From Cohnella fermenti (GTDB lineage Bacteria; Bacillota; Bacilli; Paenibacillales; Paenibacillaceae): DNA of 64,000 nucleotides. The DNA is taken from positions 24,191-88,190 of the forward strand of contig NZ_SSOB01000035.1 of the NCBI RefSeq assembly GCF_004801405.1. Direction: 5' to 3'. Below the pieces are notes generated by a model. That model saw only the letters and a list, made by a program, of their open reading frames with translations, was not told where the DNA came from and did no database searches. Positions within the stretch are counted from its first letter, which is position 1. The number at the start of each line of letters is the position of its first letter. The position numbers were made by a program, and so were the translations under genes. Of this stretch, positions 19,113 through 27,744 are shown one piece after another.

Positions 19113-20633
19113 CTACAACCTAACTCGATCTCGATATTCCTTCGGCGTGAAGCCTGTGACCTTCTTGAACACCTTGTTGAAGTAGGCCGGGTCCGAATAG
19201 CCGACCCGCTCTCCGACCTCGTACGTCTTCATCTCGGGATGCTTCGAGAGCGTCTCCTTGGCCTTCTCGATCCGCACCGAGATGACGTAATCCGTGATCG
19301 TCTCTCCCGTTGCCGTCTTGAACAGTTTGCTCAAATAACTCGGAGTTAAAAAGACAATGTCAGCCAATCGCTGAAGCTCCAGTTCTTCGATGTAATGGCC
19401 TTGAATATAGGTCTTGACGGTCTCGACCACCCGGTTCTCCTGACGCATGTTCTTCAGTTCCCCGAGCTGCTCGCGGGCGGCGGTCTGCAGGGCGGCGCGG
19501 AACGCCGGCCAGTCCGGGAACAGCGCCGGCGCCAGCTTGATCTGCTGCTCCGTCAGCTCGCCGGTTCCCCCTTGGCGCTCTTGCTTCTCCTCGTCGATAA
19601 GCTCGAACAGATGCCCGCAGCCTTCCGCCAGCGCCGGCCATGCCGGACGGCTTCCCTGCAGCTCGCCGAGCCATTCCTCGATAACCGCATCCGCCCGGGC
19701 GAAGTCAAGCACCTGAAGCGCCGGCCGCAGCTCCTTGTCGAGCAGCTTCGCCGGATGGTACCCGCACTCGGCGGCGGTTCGTTTGCTCGACGAATGCAGC
19801 GCGGTCGCCCGAATTCCCTTGTCGTACCAGCAGAACTGCACGCTCGCTTCCGCCTCCAGATAAGCTTCCCTGAGCCGCAGCGCGCCTTGATGGATGTCGC
19901 TCATGCCGATCCGAACGGCCACCCCCGGGGGAAAATGACGCATAAGCGTAAGCCCGAGCTCGCGAACCGTGTCATAGTGGTCGTGCTGTCCGATCGACGC
20001 GAGAATGACCGCTTGGCGCGGCTCCCATGCGATCAGCCGGAACTCCCGGCTCCAATGCGCAAGATACCCTTCCACCTGCTCGGCAGGCAGCTCCGGCTCG
20101 GTGCGCACCGCAAGCACCGCGAAGTGCTCCCGCAGCAGGCTTGTCTGGCCGAGGTCCCTTGTCGCTCCCTGGATCATATGCTCGGGCAGCTTGCGCAGGT
20201 CGTTGCGCAGCAGCAGACGGATGTGCTCGTCGATCGCGACCGCCTTGCGGTACCTCTCAAGCTCGAGATTGTTCTTGATTCGGCTGAGCAATTCCGCCAG
20301 CTCCTTCCGGTCGACCGGCTTGAGCAGATAGTCTTCCACCCCTTGGCGAATCGCTTGCCTGGCGAAGCTGAAGTCGTTGAAGCCGCTGACGATCGCGAAT
20401 TTGATCTTGGGCTTGCGCTGCTGCACCTTCTCGATCAATTGCAGACCGTTCATCTGCGGCATCTTGATATCGGTCACGATCAGGTCGATCGCAAGCCGGC
20501 CCAGCTCGGCGAGCAGCTCCTGGCCGCTTGCGAAGCAGCCGACCACCTTGTAGGCTTCCCCGCACTGCTCGATCAGCTTGGCAAGCCCAAGCCGGATTCT
20601 CTCCTCGTCGTCCACGACGGCAATATGAATCAT
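19113..20633 (-). CDS. Response regulator, AraC type (YesN-like)
   Basis: A 506-aa regulator. The receiver domain has VVDDEE, the phospho-acceptor Asp in VTDIKMPQMNG, and the Lys in LLKPVDR. A variable middle is followed by AraC helix-turn-helix motifs (FLTPSYLSKLFKTATG and VGYSDPAYFNKVFKK). It is 12 nt downstream of its cognate kinase and upstream of the permease pair, which it probably controls. Confidence 0.93.
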   Translation of the reverse strand: MIHIAVVDDEERIRLGLAKLIEQCGEAYKVVGCFASGQELLAELGRLAIDLIVTDIKMPQMNGLQLIEKVQQRKPKIKFAIVSGFNDFSFARQAIRQGVEDYLLKPVDRKELAELLSRIKNNLELERYRKAVAIDEHIRLLLRNDLRKLPEHMIQGATRDLGQTSLLREHFAVLAVRTEPELPAEQVEGYLAHWSREFRLIAWEPRQAVILASIGQHDHYDTVRELGLTLMRHFPPGVAVRIGMSDIHQGALRLREAYLEAEASVQFCWYDKGIRATALHSSSKRTAAECGYHPAKLLDKELRPALQVLDFARADAVIEEWLGELQGSRPAWPALAEGCGHLFELIDEEKQERQGGTGELTEQQIKLAPALFPDWPAFRAALQTAAREQLGELKNMRQENRVVETVKTYIQGHYIEELELQRLADIVFLTPSYLSKLFKTATGETITDYVISVRIEKAKETLSKHPEMKTYEVGERVGYSDPAYFNKVFKKVTGFTPKEYRDRVRL

Positions 20634-20645
20634 GGCTTCTCCTCC

Positions 20646-22514
20646 TTAGGAATTTGTCTTGTTCGGGAACCTAACGATAACGCTTGTCCCGCTTCCTTGT
20701 TCGCTCTGCACGGTCAAGCCGTACTTCTCCCCGTACCGAAGCCGGAGTCGCTCGTGGATGTTGCGCAGGCCGATTCCCCGGCCGTCCCACTGCTCCGGCG
20801 GTTCCTTCAGGGAAGCCGAGAGCCGCTGCAATTCCCCCTCGCCCATGCCTACCCCGTCGTCGCGAACGACGAAGAGCACATCTGTCCCTTCGAACCGGCA
20901 TTCAATCGCGATTCGCATGTGCCCCTTCGCCTCGTCGAACCCGTGGTAGACCGCGTTCTCGACGATCGGCTGGAACAGCAGCTTCATGACCTGAAGCTCC
21001 CCGGTCGTCTCCTCGGGCGGCAACTCCAGCTCGAAGCGGTTCGCCCCGTACCGGTAGTTCAGCAGCTCGATATACATCGTCAGATGCTCCCATTCCCGCC
21101 GGATCGGAACGATGTCCGTGCCTGCGTGAATGCTGTAGCGAAGCAGCTTCCCGAGCAGCTCCGCCATGTCGCCGACCTCGGAGTCGTCGTTCAGCACGGC
21201 CGTCATGCGGATCGATTCCAGCGTATTATAGATGAAGTGCGGGTTGATCTGATGCTGGAGCGACTGCAGCTCGGCCTCCTTCTTCCGCTGCTCGATCGCA
21301 TAAATGTCCGAGATCAGCGTCTTGATCCGGTCGATCATCCGGTTGAAGGCGCTCCCGACGAGCCCCGCCTCATCCCTGCGCACGACCGGGAAGACGACGT
21401 CCATATTCCCGCTCTGAACCTCCTTCATCAGCTTGACGAGGGAGCGCAGCGGCCGTGTGATCGCGAACGCGATAACAAGCGAGATCAGCAGCGCGAAGCT
21501 CATGATGACCAGGGCGATCAGAACCGTGAAGTTGCGTGTTCGCACCGCGTCCTTCTGCAGATGGCTCTCCGGAATCGTAATGAGCACCCGCCAGCCCGTC
21601 GTCTCCGACTGCTTGTAGATCGTCAGCACGCGCTGACCGTTCTGGGTCGAGTGGAAGCTGCCCTGCTGCCCGTCCGCCATGGCGAGCAGATCGCTTCTCG
21701 GCAAGCTCTGCGCCACGTACTTCATCTCGCTGTCGTAGATGACCTTGCCTTCCTGGTCGACGATCAGCGTCGTTCCCTGCGTCGTCGAATCCAAGTCCTT
21801 CACGATATTCTCGATCACGCCGATGTTCGCATCGACGGCGATCATGCCAAGCGTCTCGTAATTGGAGGAATCGATAATCTCCCGCACGACGGTGAACACG
21901 TACTTCTTCCCGACCACCGGCTGCGACACCTCCTGGGTGCTGACGAGGACCGGAGTCCCGAACGCAGCGCTCGCCCGCTTGTTCCATTCCGCATAGACCG
22001 TCTGCAGGTCGGAGCGGATGCTGAGGTTCTTGGCCGCGTAATAGACGTGCCCGTTGTTGTCGAACAGGTAGATCGTGTTGGTGCCGCTCTTGATATTGTT
22101 CAGAAAATAAATGCTGCTGCCGATCTTCTTCTGGATGTCGATGGATTGCTGCTGCTCGCTCGGGAGAATGGTCGTGGAATCCGGAATGGCGGTGCCGCCC
22201 CCGGCGGCTTCTCCTCCGTAGTAGCGATTCGACATCTTGAGCCCTTCCTTGATCTCGTCCAGATAGGAAGGAATAATCGAGATCTTCTTCATGTCCTGAA
22301 GGTAATCGTCCAGCTTGTCCATCATCTTGTCGGTCAACTGCGACGCGTACGTAATCGTATTGTTCTCGATCGAATTCGAATAGCGCTCCGCGGATATGTA
22401 GCTGAGAATCCCGATCGGGAGAATGATCAAGAACAGAAATACGATCAGCAGCTTGCCTTCCATGCGATTGGCCGGCCGCAGCCGCTTCGGCCAGTTCCTC
22501 TTCCCTCGTCTCAT
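20646..22514 (-). CDS. Sensor histidine kinase (YesM-like)
   Basis: A 622-aa membrane kinase. It has TM1 at about residues 18-40, a large Cache-type extracytoplasmic domain, TM2, HAMP, a phospho-acceptor box with INPHFIYNTLES, and a HATPase domain with FQPIVENAVYHG and DDGVGMGEG. The open frame reaches a GTG at 22592, but a good TTGTTA-N17-TATAAT promoter overlaps that GTG. The start is therefore placed at the ATG at 22514, which has AAGGGA about 10 nt before it. An ATG at 22583 has no usable Shine-Dalgarno sequence and lies inside the promoter. Confidence 0.88.
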   Translation of the reverse strand: MRRGKRNWPKRLRPANRMEGKLLIVFLFLIILPIGILSYISAERYSNSIENNTITYASQLTDKMMDKLDDYLQDMKKISIIPSYLDEIKEGLKMSNRYYGGEAAGGGTAIPDSTTILPSEQQQSIDIQKKIGSSIYFLNNIKSGTNTIYLFDNNGHVYYAAKNLSIRSDLQTVYAEWNKRASAAFGTPVLVSTQEVSQPVVGKKYVFTVVREIIDSSNYETLGMIAVDANIGVIENIVKDLDSTTQGTTLIVDQEGKVIYDSEMKYVAQSLPRSDLLAMADGQQGSFHSTQNGQRVLTIYKQSETTGWRVLITIPESHLQKDAVRTRNFTVLIALVIMSFALLISLVIAFAITRPLRSLVKLMKEVQSGNMDVVFPVVRRDEAGLVGSAFNRMIDRIKTLISDIYAIEQRKKEAELQSLQHQINPHFIYNTLESIRMTAVLNDDSEVGDMAELLGKLLRYSIHAGTDIVPIRREWEHLTMYIELLNYRYGANRFELELPPEETTGELQVMKLLFQPIVENAVYHGFDEAKGHMRIAIECRFEGTDVLFVVRDDGVGMGEGELQRLSASLKEPPEQWDGRGIGLRNIHERLRLRYGEKYGLTVQSEQGSGTSVIVRFPNKTNS

Positions 22515-22581
22515 CCGGTCGTCCCTTCCCGCCCCAACGGCAATAGACGGCCCGTCAGCCGCCTCGTAGTTTCCCCCATTC

Positions 22582-22610
22582 ATTATACTCACATATTGTT
22601 ATGCTAACAA
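22582..22610 (-). promoter_or_regulatory. Sigma-A promoter with embedded TGTTA-N3-TAACA operator
   Basis: On the minus strand: -35 TTGTTA (22605-22610), 17-bp spacer, -10 TATAAT (22582-22587). The palindrome TTGTTA-GCA-TAACAA (22596-22610) covers the -35 box. The same half-sites occur before the LacI-type gene at 17205-17217. Confidence 0.65.
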
Positions 22611-22666
22611 ACAGTAGTTTAGTCTCTGTCCAGACCTATCCGTCATCCTCGCCTCCGCGCACCGAT

Positions 22667-22690
22667 CCGGCCCTTCGGACGAAGGGCCGG
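22667..22690 (-). terminator. Hairpin downstream of gpr
   Basis: CCGGCCCTTC-GGAC-GAAGGGCCGG is a perfect 10-bp stem with a 4-nt loop, 56 nt past the gpr stop. There is no T-run, so termination strength is uncertain. Confidence 0.55.
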
Positions 22691-22745
22691 GAACGGGCGA
22701 GAAGCCGGGAAGACCGTCTGCCGGATCGTCAGCAGGCGCGCGGGG

Positions 22746-23753
22746 CTAGTGCGTGTAAGCCGCGACGTTGTCCGTGTCGACCGCCTCGTGCAAGGCCGCG
22801 TTCAGCCCGCTGGCGATGACGTTCGCGGTGTCCTCCATGAACTTGTCGATCTCCTTCGGCGTCACGAGCAGGTTGTGGCCCATCGGCTCGAGCACTTCCT
22901 TCACGAGCTGCAGCCGCTCGTTGCCCTCCATCGTGCCGAACACGCCGAACAGCTTGTCGGTGTTGGGCGTATGCTTCTCCATGTGCTGCAGCACGAGGTC
23001 CATCGTGTTGTTCACAATCGTCGAAGCGTAGACGACCGTCGGCACGCCGATGGCGATGCAGGGGACGCCGAGAATGTCCTGCGTGAGCCCCTTGCGCTTG
23101 TTGCCGATGCCGGAGCCCGGATGAATGCCGGTGTCGGCGATCTGGATCGTCGTATTGACCCTCTCGAGCGACCGGGCCGCGAGCGCGTCAATCGCAATGA
23201 CGAGCTCGGGCTTAGCCTTCTCTACAATTCCCTGCACGATGTCGCTCGACTCGATGCCCGTCGTCCCGAGCACGCCTGGAGCGACCGCGCTGACCGGCCG
23301 GTACCCCTCGCTCACCTGGTCGGGCATCAGCTCGAAGAACTGGCGCGTCACCATAATGTTCTCGACGACCAGCGGGCCGAGAGCGTCGGGCGTGACGTTC
23401 CAGTTGCCCAGCCCGACGACGAACACGCTCGCCGTCCGGCTGATGCCGATGCGCTGCAGGAAGCTCTCGAACTCCTTCGCGAACGTCGTCGCCACCTTGT
23501 CCTGCAGATCGGTATCCCCGTTGCGAAGCAGCGGCACCTCGAGCGTCACGTAGTGCCCCTTCATTTTCCCAATGGCCTGCGCGCCCTCGTCCGTCTGGAT
23601 GTGCATCCGGGTCACGGCAATGCCGCCGCTCTTGTCCGTCTCCGACCAGACGCCGGGGATCGGACTGTCCGGCGAACCCGCCAGCTCCCTGGCTTCCACC
23701 GCCAGGTCGATCTGGACCTCGTATTCGCTTAAATCAAGCTCATGCTCGTTCAT
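22746..23753 (-). CDS. gpr: Germination protease GPR
   Basis: A 335-aa spore protease that degrades small acid-soluble proteins when spores germinate. The N-terminus has the auto-processing segment around IDLAVEAREL, followed by conserved GLGNWNVTPDALGP, VAPGVLGTTGIESSD, IAIDALAARS and GIHPGSGIGNKRK. The length matches the family. AAGGAG lies 7 nt before the ATG. It faces away from rpsT with an intergenic region of about 140 bp; in Bacillus subtilis gpr follows rpsT in the same direction, so the orientation differs here. It is expected to be a forespore gene, but I see no clear sigma-G promoter. Confidence 0.96.
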   Translation of the reverse strand: MNEHELDLSEYEVQIDLAVEARELAGSPDSPIPGVWSETDKSGGIAVTRMHIQTDEGAQAIGKMKGHYVTLEVPLLRNGDTDLQDKVATTFAKEFESFLQRIGISRTASVFVVGLGNWNVTPDALGPLVVENIMVTRQFFELMPDQVSEGYRPVSAVAPGVLGTTGIESSDIVQGIVEKAKPELVIAIDALAARSLERVNTTIQIADTGIHPGSGIGNKRKGLTQDILGVPCIAIGVPTVVYASTIVNNTMDLVLQHMEKHTPNTDKLFGVFGTMEGNERLQLVKEVLEPMGHNLLVTPKEIDKFMEDTANVIASGLNAALHEAVDTDNVAAYTH

Positions 23754-23816
23754 CGTCTCGCTCCTTCATCGAAAACTGTATTGCGGACGGAAGCGGTATC
23801 GCGGCTGCTGATTCAC

Positions 23817-23845
23817 TTGCGTTTTGCCCCCCTCCGTGATAGAAT
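23817..23845 (+). promoter_or_regulatory. rpsT promoter
   Basis: TTGCGT (23817-23822), 17-bp spacer, TAGAAT (23840-23845): a sigma-A type promoter about 50 bp before the rpsT start codon. Confidence 0.6.
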
Positions 23846-23896
23846 GTTACAAGTTGTTTGGAGAAATACTTGTTGCTTTACCAGGAGGTGAAATCA

Positions 23897-24169
23897 ATGC
23901 CGAATATCAAATCCGCCATCAAACGGACGAAGACGAACGACAAGCGTCGTCTGCGCAACGCTTCCCAGAAGTCCGCTCTTCGCACGGCTGTCAAGCAAGC
24001 TGACCAAGCTGTCGTGGGCACGGACGTAAGCGCTGCTAAGGACGCGCTTCAACTCGCTCAGAAGAAGCTGGACAAAGCGGTAACCAAAGGCCTTATTCAT
24101 AAGAATGCGGCTGCCCGCAAGAAGTCCCGTCTGGCTAAGAAGTTGAACGCGTTGTCTTCCCAAGCCTAA
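23897..24169 (+). CDS. rpsT: 30S ribosomal protein S20
   Basis: A 90-aa basic, helical protein, MPNIKSAIKRTKTNDKRRLR at its N-terminus, which is typical of S20. It binds 16S rRNA early in 30S assembly. The start is fixed by AGGAGGTG 6 nt upstream; the upstream in-frame extension is not coding. It is monocistronic, with its own promoter and terminator, and convergent with holA as in Bacillus. Confidence 0.97.
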   Translation: MPNIKSAIKRTKTNDKRRLRNASQKSALRTAVKQADQAVVGTDVSAAKDALQLAQKKLDKAVTKGLIHKNAAARKKSRLAKKLNALSSQA

Positions 24170-24201
24170 GGCTTGCTAACCGTTTAACGAACAAAATAAA
24201 G

Positions 24202-24248
24202 GGTTGACTCTGGTCGCGAGTTATCGTTCCCATGGTCAACCTTTTTTT
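24202..24248 (+). terminator. rpsT intrinsic terminator
   Basis: GGTTGAC (24202-24208) pairs with GTCAACC (24235-24241), followed by seven T. A longish loop separates the arms. Confidence 0.75.
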
Positions 24249-24263
24249 ATTGGTATTTCTGCC

Positions 24264-25295
24264 TTAGCCCCTGCCCTCCGAACCTGTCTTGAGCAGGAAC
24301 AGCTCGAGGCCGAGCGCCTTCTCCACCCGCCCCGTCTTCATCTCGAAGTCCAGCTCGGCGAGCCGATCGAGCACCGTGCTGAGCCTCTCCGGCGAGAAGC
24401 CCTTCGCCTGATCCGCCGTAACCTTCACCGCATATGGATGAAGCCCGAGCTGACCGGCCATCTGCTGCGGGGTGTACCCTTGCTTGCCGAGCTCCTTCAC
24501 GAAGAGCATGTGCCGGAACTGCCTCACCAGCAGCGCAACCAGCTTGATCGGCTCCTCCTTCTGCTTAAGCAGCTCGTAATACAGCGCCAGGGCCCGGTCC
24601 GTCCGCAGGGCGGCGATCTCCTCGGTCAGCTTGAAGACGCTCTGCTCCGTCCCTACCGGCACAAGCGTCTCGACCGCCTCAACGGTCACGGAGCCGTATT
24701 CGCCCGCGTGCAGGCACAGCTTGTCCGTCTCTCCCGCGAGCGCGCTCATATCCGGGCCGACGCGGCGCAGCAGCTCCTCGACGGCGGCCGGCAACGCCTT
24801 GCGGCCTTGCGATTCCGCCCGCTTCGCGATCCATTGCATCAGTTCCTCGGCCGGCAGCGCGGAGAAGGAGACAACCGCATCCTTCTCCTTCGCCAGCTTC
24901 ACGAGCTTCTTCCGCTCATCCAGCTTGTCGCCGGACACGATGAAGACAAGCACCGTGCTCTCGAACGGCTGCTTCATGTAGTCGAGCAACCGGTCGGTTC
25001 GGTGCTCAATCTTCGCCGACTCCCGTCCCGTGCCGAAGACGGACGCGTCCCGGACCAGAACGAGCTTGCTCGGCACGAGGAACGGCATCGTCTCCGCCTC
25101 GGCGATAATATCGTCGAGCGAGCTCTCCGACGTGCCGAAGCGGATGACGCCCAGGTCCCTGTGCTCCGGCTCGACCAGCTTCGCCGTCAGCCTGTCCGTG
25201 AAGTCCTGCACGAGGAACGACTCCGTCCCGTACAAAATATAATAAGGCTTAATCTTGCCTTCTTTGATCTCTCTAAGAGCTTTGCGAGCCTCCAT
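24264..25295 (-). CDS. holA: DNA polymerase III delta subunit
   Basis: A 343-aa clamp-loader subunit (YqeN). The N-terminal AAA+-like domain begins MEARKALREIKEGK and has YILYGTESFLVQDF; the C-terminal collar domain is helical, with PYAVKVTADQAKGFS. It opens the sliding clamp for loading onto DNA. The start is at the ATG with AGGGGG about 10 nt before it, matching the family's usual N-terminus; the 13-residue extension upstream is rejected. Synteny with rpsT and comEC matches Bacillus. Confidence 0.95.
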   Translation of the reverse strand: MEARKALREIKEGKIKPYYILYGTESFLVQDFTDRLTAKLVEPEHRDLGVIRFGTSESSLDDIIAEAETMPFLVPSKLVLVRDASVFGTGRESAKIEHRTDRLLDYMKQPFESTVLVFIVSGDKLDERKKLVKLAKEKDAVVSFSALPAEELMQWIAKRAESQGRKALPAAVEELLRRVGPDMSALAGETDKLCLHAGEYGSVTVEAVETLVPVGTEQSVFKLTEEIAALRTDRALALYYELLKQKEEPIKLVALLVRQFRHMLFVKELGKQGYTPQQMAGQLGLHPYAVKVTADQAKGFSPERLSTVLDRLAELDFEMKTGRVEKALGLELFLLKTGSEGRG

Positions 25296-25493
25296 GGTGA
25301 ATGTCCCCCTGTCCAGCCAAGCATGGAACGCCATGTCTTCGCTAATCTTCTCTACCCAAAGTCTATCAAATTAAGCCTTGGCGCTGCAACTGTGGGGGCA
25401 TTGCCGGGAGGGGGCGCTATGGGCGTATGGAAGGGCGTTATGGGGGGGCGCCAGGGGAGGGGCCGCTATCGGGGACACCACTTCCCTGCTCGG

Positions 25494-25579
25494 AAAAGGG
25501 TGCCTTATCCCCCTTGTTCAGTATCCTAAATTATGGATATTTCACCATCAACTGAACGGAAGGGATAAGGCACCCTTTT
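25494..25579. repeat. 86-bp inverted-repeat element
   Basis: AAAAGGGTGCCTTATCCC at 25494-25511 is the exact reverse complement of the 18 bases at 25562-25579. A second inner pair, TTCAGT and ACTGAA, brackets an AT-rich centre. It lies between holA and the anti-sigma gene in a 555-bp gap (25296-25850) that otherwise holds G-rich sequence upstream of the element and a hairpin after it. No target duplication is obvious. It could be a MITE-like element, a REP-type hairpin or a bidirectional terminator. Confidence 0.75.
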
Positions 25580-25659
25580 GGCAAAAGGAGAACTGCGACC
25601 CGCCAGAATCCTAACAAATCTCATAAATACCTATTAATCCCATTCTCCTTCACACACAA

Positions 25660-25706
25660 AGAGACTGCCTCCTCCAGCCCAAGGCGGGCCTTCCGAGACA
25701 GTCTCT
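25660..25706 (-). terminator. Probable terminator of the sigma/anti-sigma operon
   Basis: AGAGACTG (25660-25667) pairs with CAGTCTCT (25699-25706), with further pairing inside. On the minus strand it is followed by a short T-rich tail. It is 145 bp past the anti-sigma stop codon. Confidence 0.6.
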
Positions 25707-25850
25707 TCGCATGTGGACATCTATGTCAACGTCCGCCGGCCGGCCCATGGAACCGTGCGCGAACGACCGCGACCTATCGTCCGTGGACGTTCGCTGGGAA
25801 CGTCGCTGCTGCTGTGTATGTTCCATCATACGCAGCCGAATCGATAAAGG

Positions 25851-27053
25851 TTACTTGGCGGAAGCGGAAGACTGAGCCGAATTCGTTCCCGCCGGACTCT
25901 CCGCATTCGTCGACACGGTCCAGACCAGATCGGTGAAGCTGCCGTCCTCCGCCTTCCAGGAATAACGAAGCGCGCTGGAATCCTGCTCCCAGTAGATGCT
26001 GCTGAGCTCCTCCCCGTCATGAAGCACGCTCTGGAACACCAGAGTGCCGTCTTCCATCCGGTAGACGCTGACCCGATGCTCCTCGGCGACCGCCTTCAGC
26101 TTCTGATCCGGAGAGATCCACGTCAGAGGCTCCGCGAACGGAACGCTCATGATGGAGCCCGTCACCGTGTCGCCCAGGCTCTCGCTCTGATCCCCGGCCG
26201 TCAGGCCTTGATCGGCCGAGCCTCCCGCAGCCTCTCCGGCGCCAAGCGCCTTGTTCGTCTCCGCGCTCCCGGCAGACGGGGACGGGGATGCGGACGGGAT
26301 GGCGGAGCCAAACGCAAGTCCTTGCAATTGTTCAGGTTCGTCCGCACTGGAGGATGCCTTCGCATCTCCTTCGCCTGCCGAAGCGGAGCCGGAATCGGCC
26401 GACGAAGAGTTCGCCCGCAGCGGCTCCTCCATCGCTTGAGGAGCGACTTCCCCGCTCTCCGAACTCGGAGCCGCCATCTCGTAGCCAGACGCCGGCTCCC
26501 CGGCTGCCGACGATTCCGAGGCGGCCCGCTGCTTGGCGGCCGGCGCTTCGGACAAGGCGAACGAGTCGTTGTCGCTCGAGGAATCGTGGAGCAACGTCGG
26601 AGCCGCAACGATCACGAGTCCGGCGACGATGCCCGCCGCGATCGCGGCAAGGATGCGCCTTGTCGTTGAACGGTTGCGGCGGCGCCGGGCAAGCTCGTCT
26701 CCCGCCGCGGGCGCAGCCAGCGGCGCCTGAGCGCTCTCCGCGGCGGCTGCATCGACGCTGCCGGCGACAGGCGCCTGCTCCGCATAATCGGCTGCATACC
26801 CGGCCGCTTGCGCGGCTCCGCCGTTCCCGGCGTCGATCAGCTCCAAGCGGGGCAGGATCGCATCGACCAGGCTGAACGGCGGGGTTACCCGCGGCAGCTC
26901 GGCGAGGTTGCTCGACAGAAGCGTCAGCCGGTCAAACAAGGCGGAGCAGTCCGGGCATGTTCGAAGATGTTCGTTCATTAGCGCGGTTTCTTGCGAATCG
27001 AGATCGTTGTCGACCGAACGCTGCACAAGTTCCCTTCCTTCATCGCAAGTCAT
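25851..27053 (-). CDS. Anti-sigma factor, zinc-finger (ZAS) membrane protein
   Basis: A 400-aa single-pass protein. The cytosolic N-terminus has MNEHLRTCPDCSALFDRL, the His-x3-Cys-x2-Cys anti-sigma zinc motif (about residues 27-44). A TM helix lies at about 133-155. The outside part is a low-complexity Ser/Ala/Glu region (about 160-300) followed by a globular domain (about 305-385). Its ATG overlaps the sigma factor stop as ATGA, so the two are coupled. By family it holds the ECF sigma inactive until an envelope signal leads to its proteolysis. It is longer than typical RsiW because of the acidic linker. Confidence 0.85.
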   Translation of the reverse strand: MTCDEGRELVQRSVDNDLDSQETALMNEHLRTCPDCSALFDRLTLLSSNLAELPRVTPPFSLVDAILPRLELIDAGNGGAAQAAGYAADYAEQAPVAGSVDAAAAESAQAPLAAPAAGDELARRRRNRSTTRRILAAIAAGIVAGLVIVAAPTLLHDSSSDNDSFALSEAPAAKQRAASESSAAGEPASGYEMAAPSSESGEVAPQAMEEPLRANSSSADSGSASAGEGDAKASSSADEPEQLQGLAFGSAIPSASPSPSAGSAETNKALGAGEAAGGSADQGLTAGDQSESLGDTVTGSIMSVPFAEPLTWISPDQKLKAVAEEHRVSVYRMEDGTLVFQSVLHDGEELSSIYWEQDSSALRYSWKAEDGSFTDLVWTVSTNAESPAGTNSAQSSASAK

Positions 27054-27598
27054 CCCCGGACACCTCCTTTCTGATAATCTCGAAGCAGCGTCTGCAGTTG
27101 CTGTCTCGCTCGGAACAAATAAGACTTCACCGTGTTAAGCGGCAAATCAAGCGAATCCGCGATCTCGTTGTACGAGAAATCTTGCAAATAACGAAGAATG
27201 ATGACCGAGCGATGATGCTCCGGAAGCTTGCCGATCGCTTCCCGGATCTCCTCCGACGCGTAGACCGACAGCACCTCGTCCTCCACATTATCCTTCGATT
27301 CGAAAATAAGCTCATGCTCGTCGATGGATACTGATGGACGGATGCGGCGGAACTTGTCGATGCACAGGTTCGTGACGATCCGCTGCACCCACGTCCGGAA
27401 TTGGGCCTTCTCTTCATAAGTATGAATTTTGGTATAGATTTTAATCAAGGCTTCTTGCGAAGCATCGAGCGCATCCTGCTCGTTATTCAGCAAGTAATAA
27501 GCGGTGCGATATACTTGATTCTCTATTCCGCGGAGCAGCTCCACAAGGGCGTCGCGATCGCCGGCTTGCGCAGCTTTGATTAAATCCAGCTCCACCAC
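27050..27598 (-). CDS. ECF-type RNA polymerase sigma factor
   Basis: A 182-aa sigma-70 family member of the ECF class. Region 2 (about 1-75) includes DALDASQEALIKIYTKI and FRTWVQRIVTNLCIDKFRR; region 4 (about 110-170) includes LPEHHRSVIILRYLQDFSYNEIADSL. The start is the GTG at 27598 because AGGGGAGG lies 7 nt before it and because the putative ECF promoter would start transcription near 27620. A GTG at 27619 would be at the transcript end. It is followed by its anti-sigma gene. The subgroup is not assigned. Confidence 0.9.
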   Translation of the reverse strand: MVELDLIKAAQAGDRDALVELLRGIENQVYRTAYYLLNNEQDALDASQEALIKIYTKIHTYEEKAQFRTWVQRIVTNLCIDKFRRIRPSVSIDEHELIFESKDNVEDEVLSVYASEEIREAIGKLPEHHRSVIILRYLQDFSYNEIADSLDLPLNTVKSYLFRARQQLQTLLRDYQKGGVRG

Positions 27599-27627
27599 AG
27601 AAGATCCTCCCCTCTGCACTTCCCTTA

Positions 27628-27654
27628 ACGCAATCGCGCGTCGAAAGGTTGCAC
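27628..27654 (-). promoter_or_regulatory. ECF-type autoregulatory promoter candidate
   Basis: On the minus strand, GCAACCTTT is followed about 17 nt later by GCGTTA. This resembles the AAC...CGT elements of ECF promoters. It lies about 30-55 bp upstream of the corrected sigma start, as expected for autoregulation. Confidence 0.55.
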
Positions 27655-27744
27655 CAAGCCCCTTGATAAAATAAGGAAATTTGGCGTTGCAGTTACTATC
27701 GGTTAATGATGCTCCTCACAGTCTAGCAACGGGACTAGGGCAAG

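Noticed and set aside
19395..22607. 1070-codon plus-strand frame opposite the second regulator and kinase
   Set aside because: Antisense to two complete, motif-bearing genes; no family features and no ribosome-binding site.
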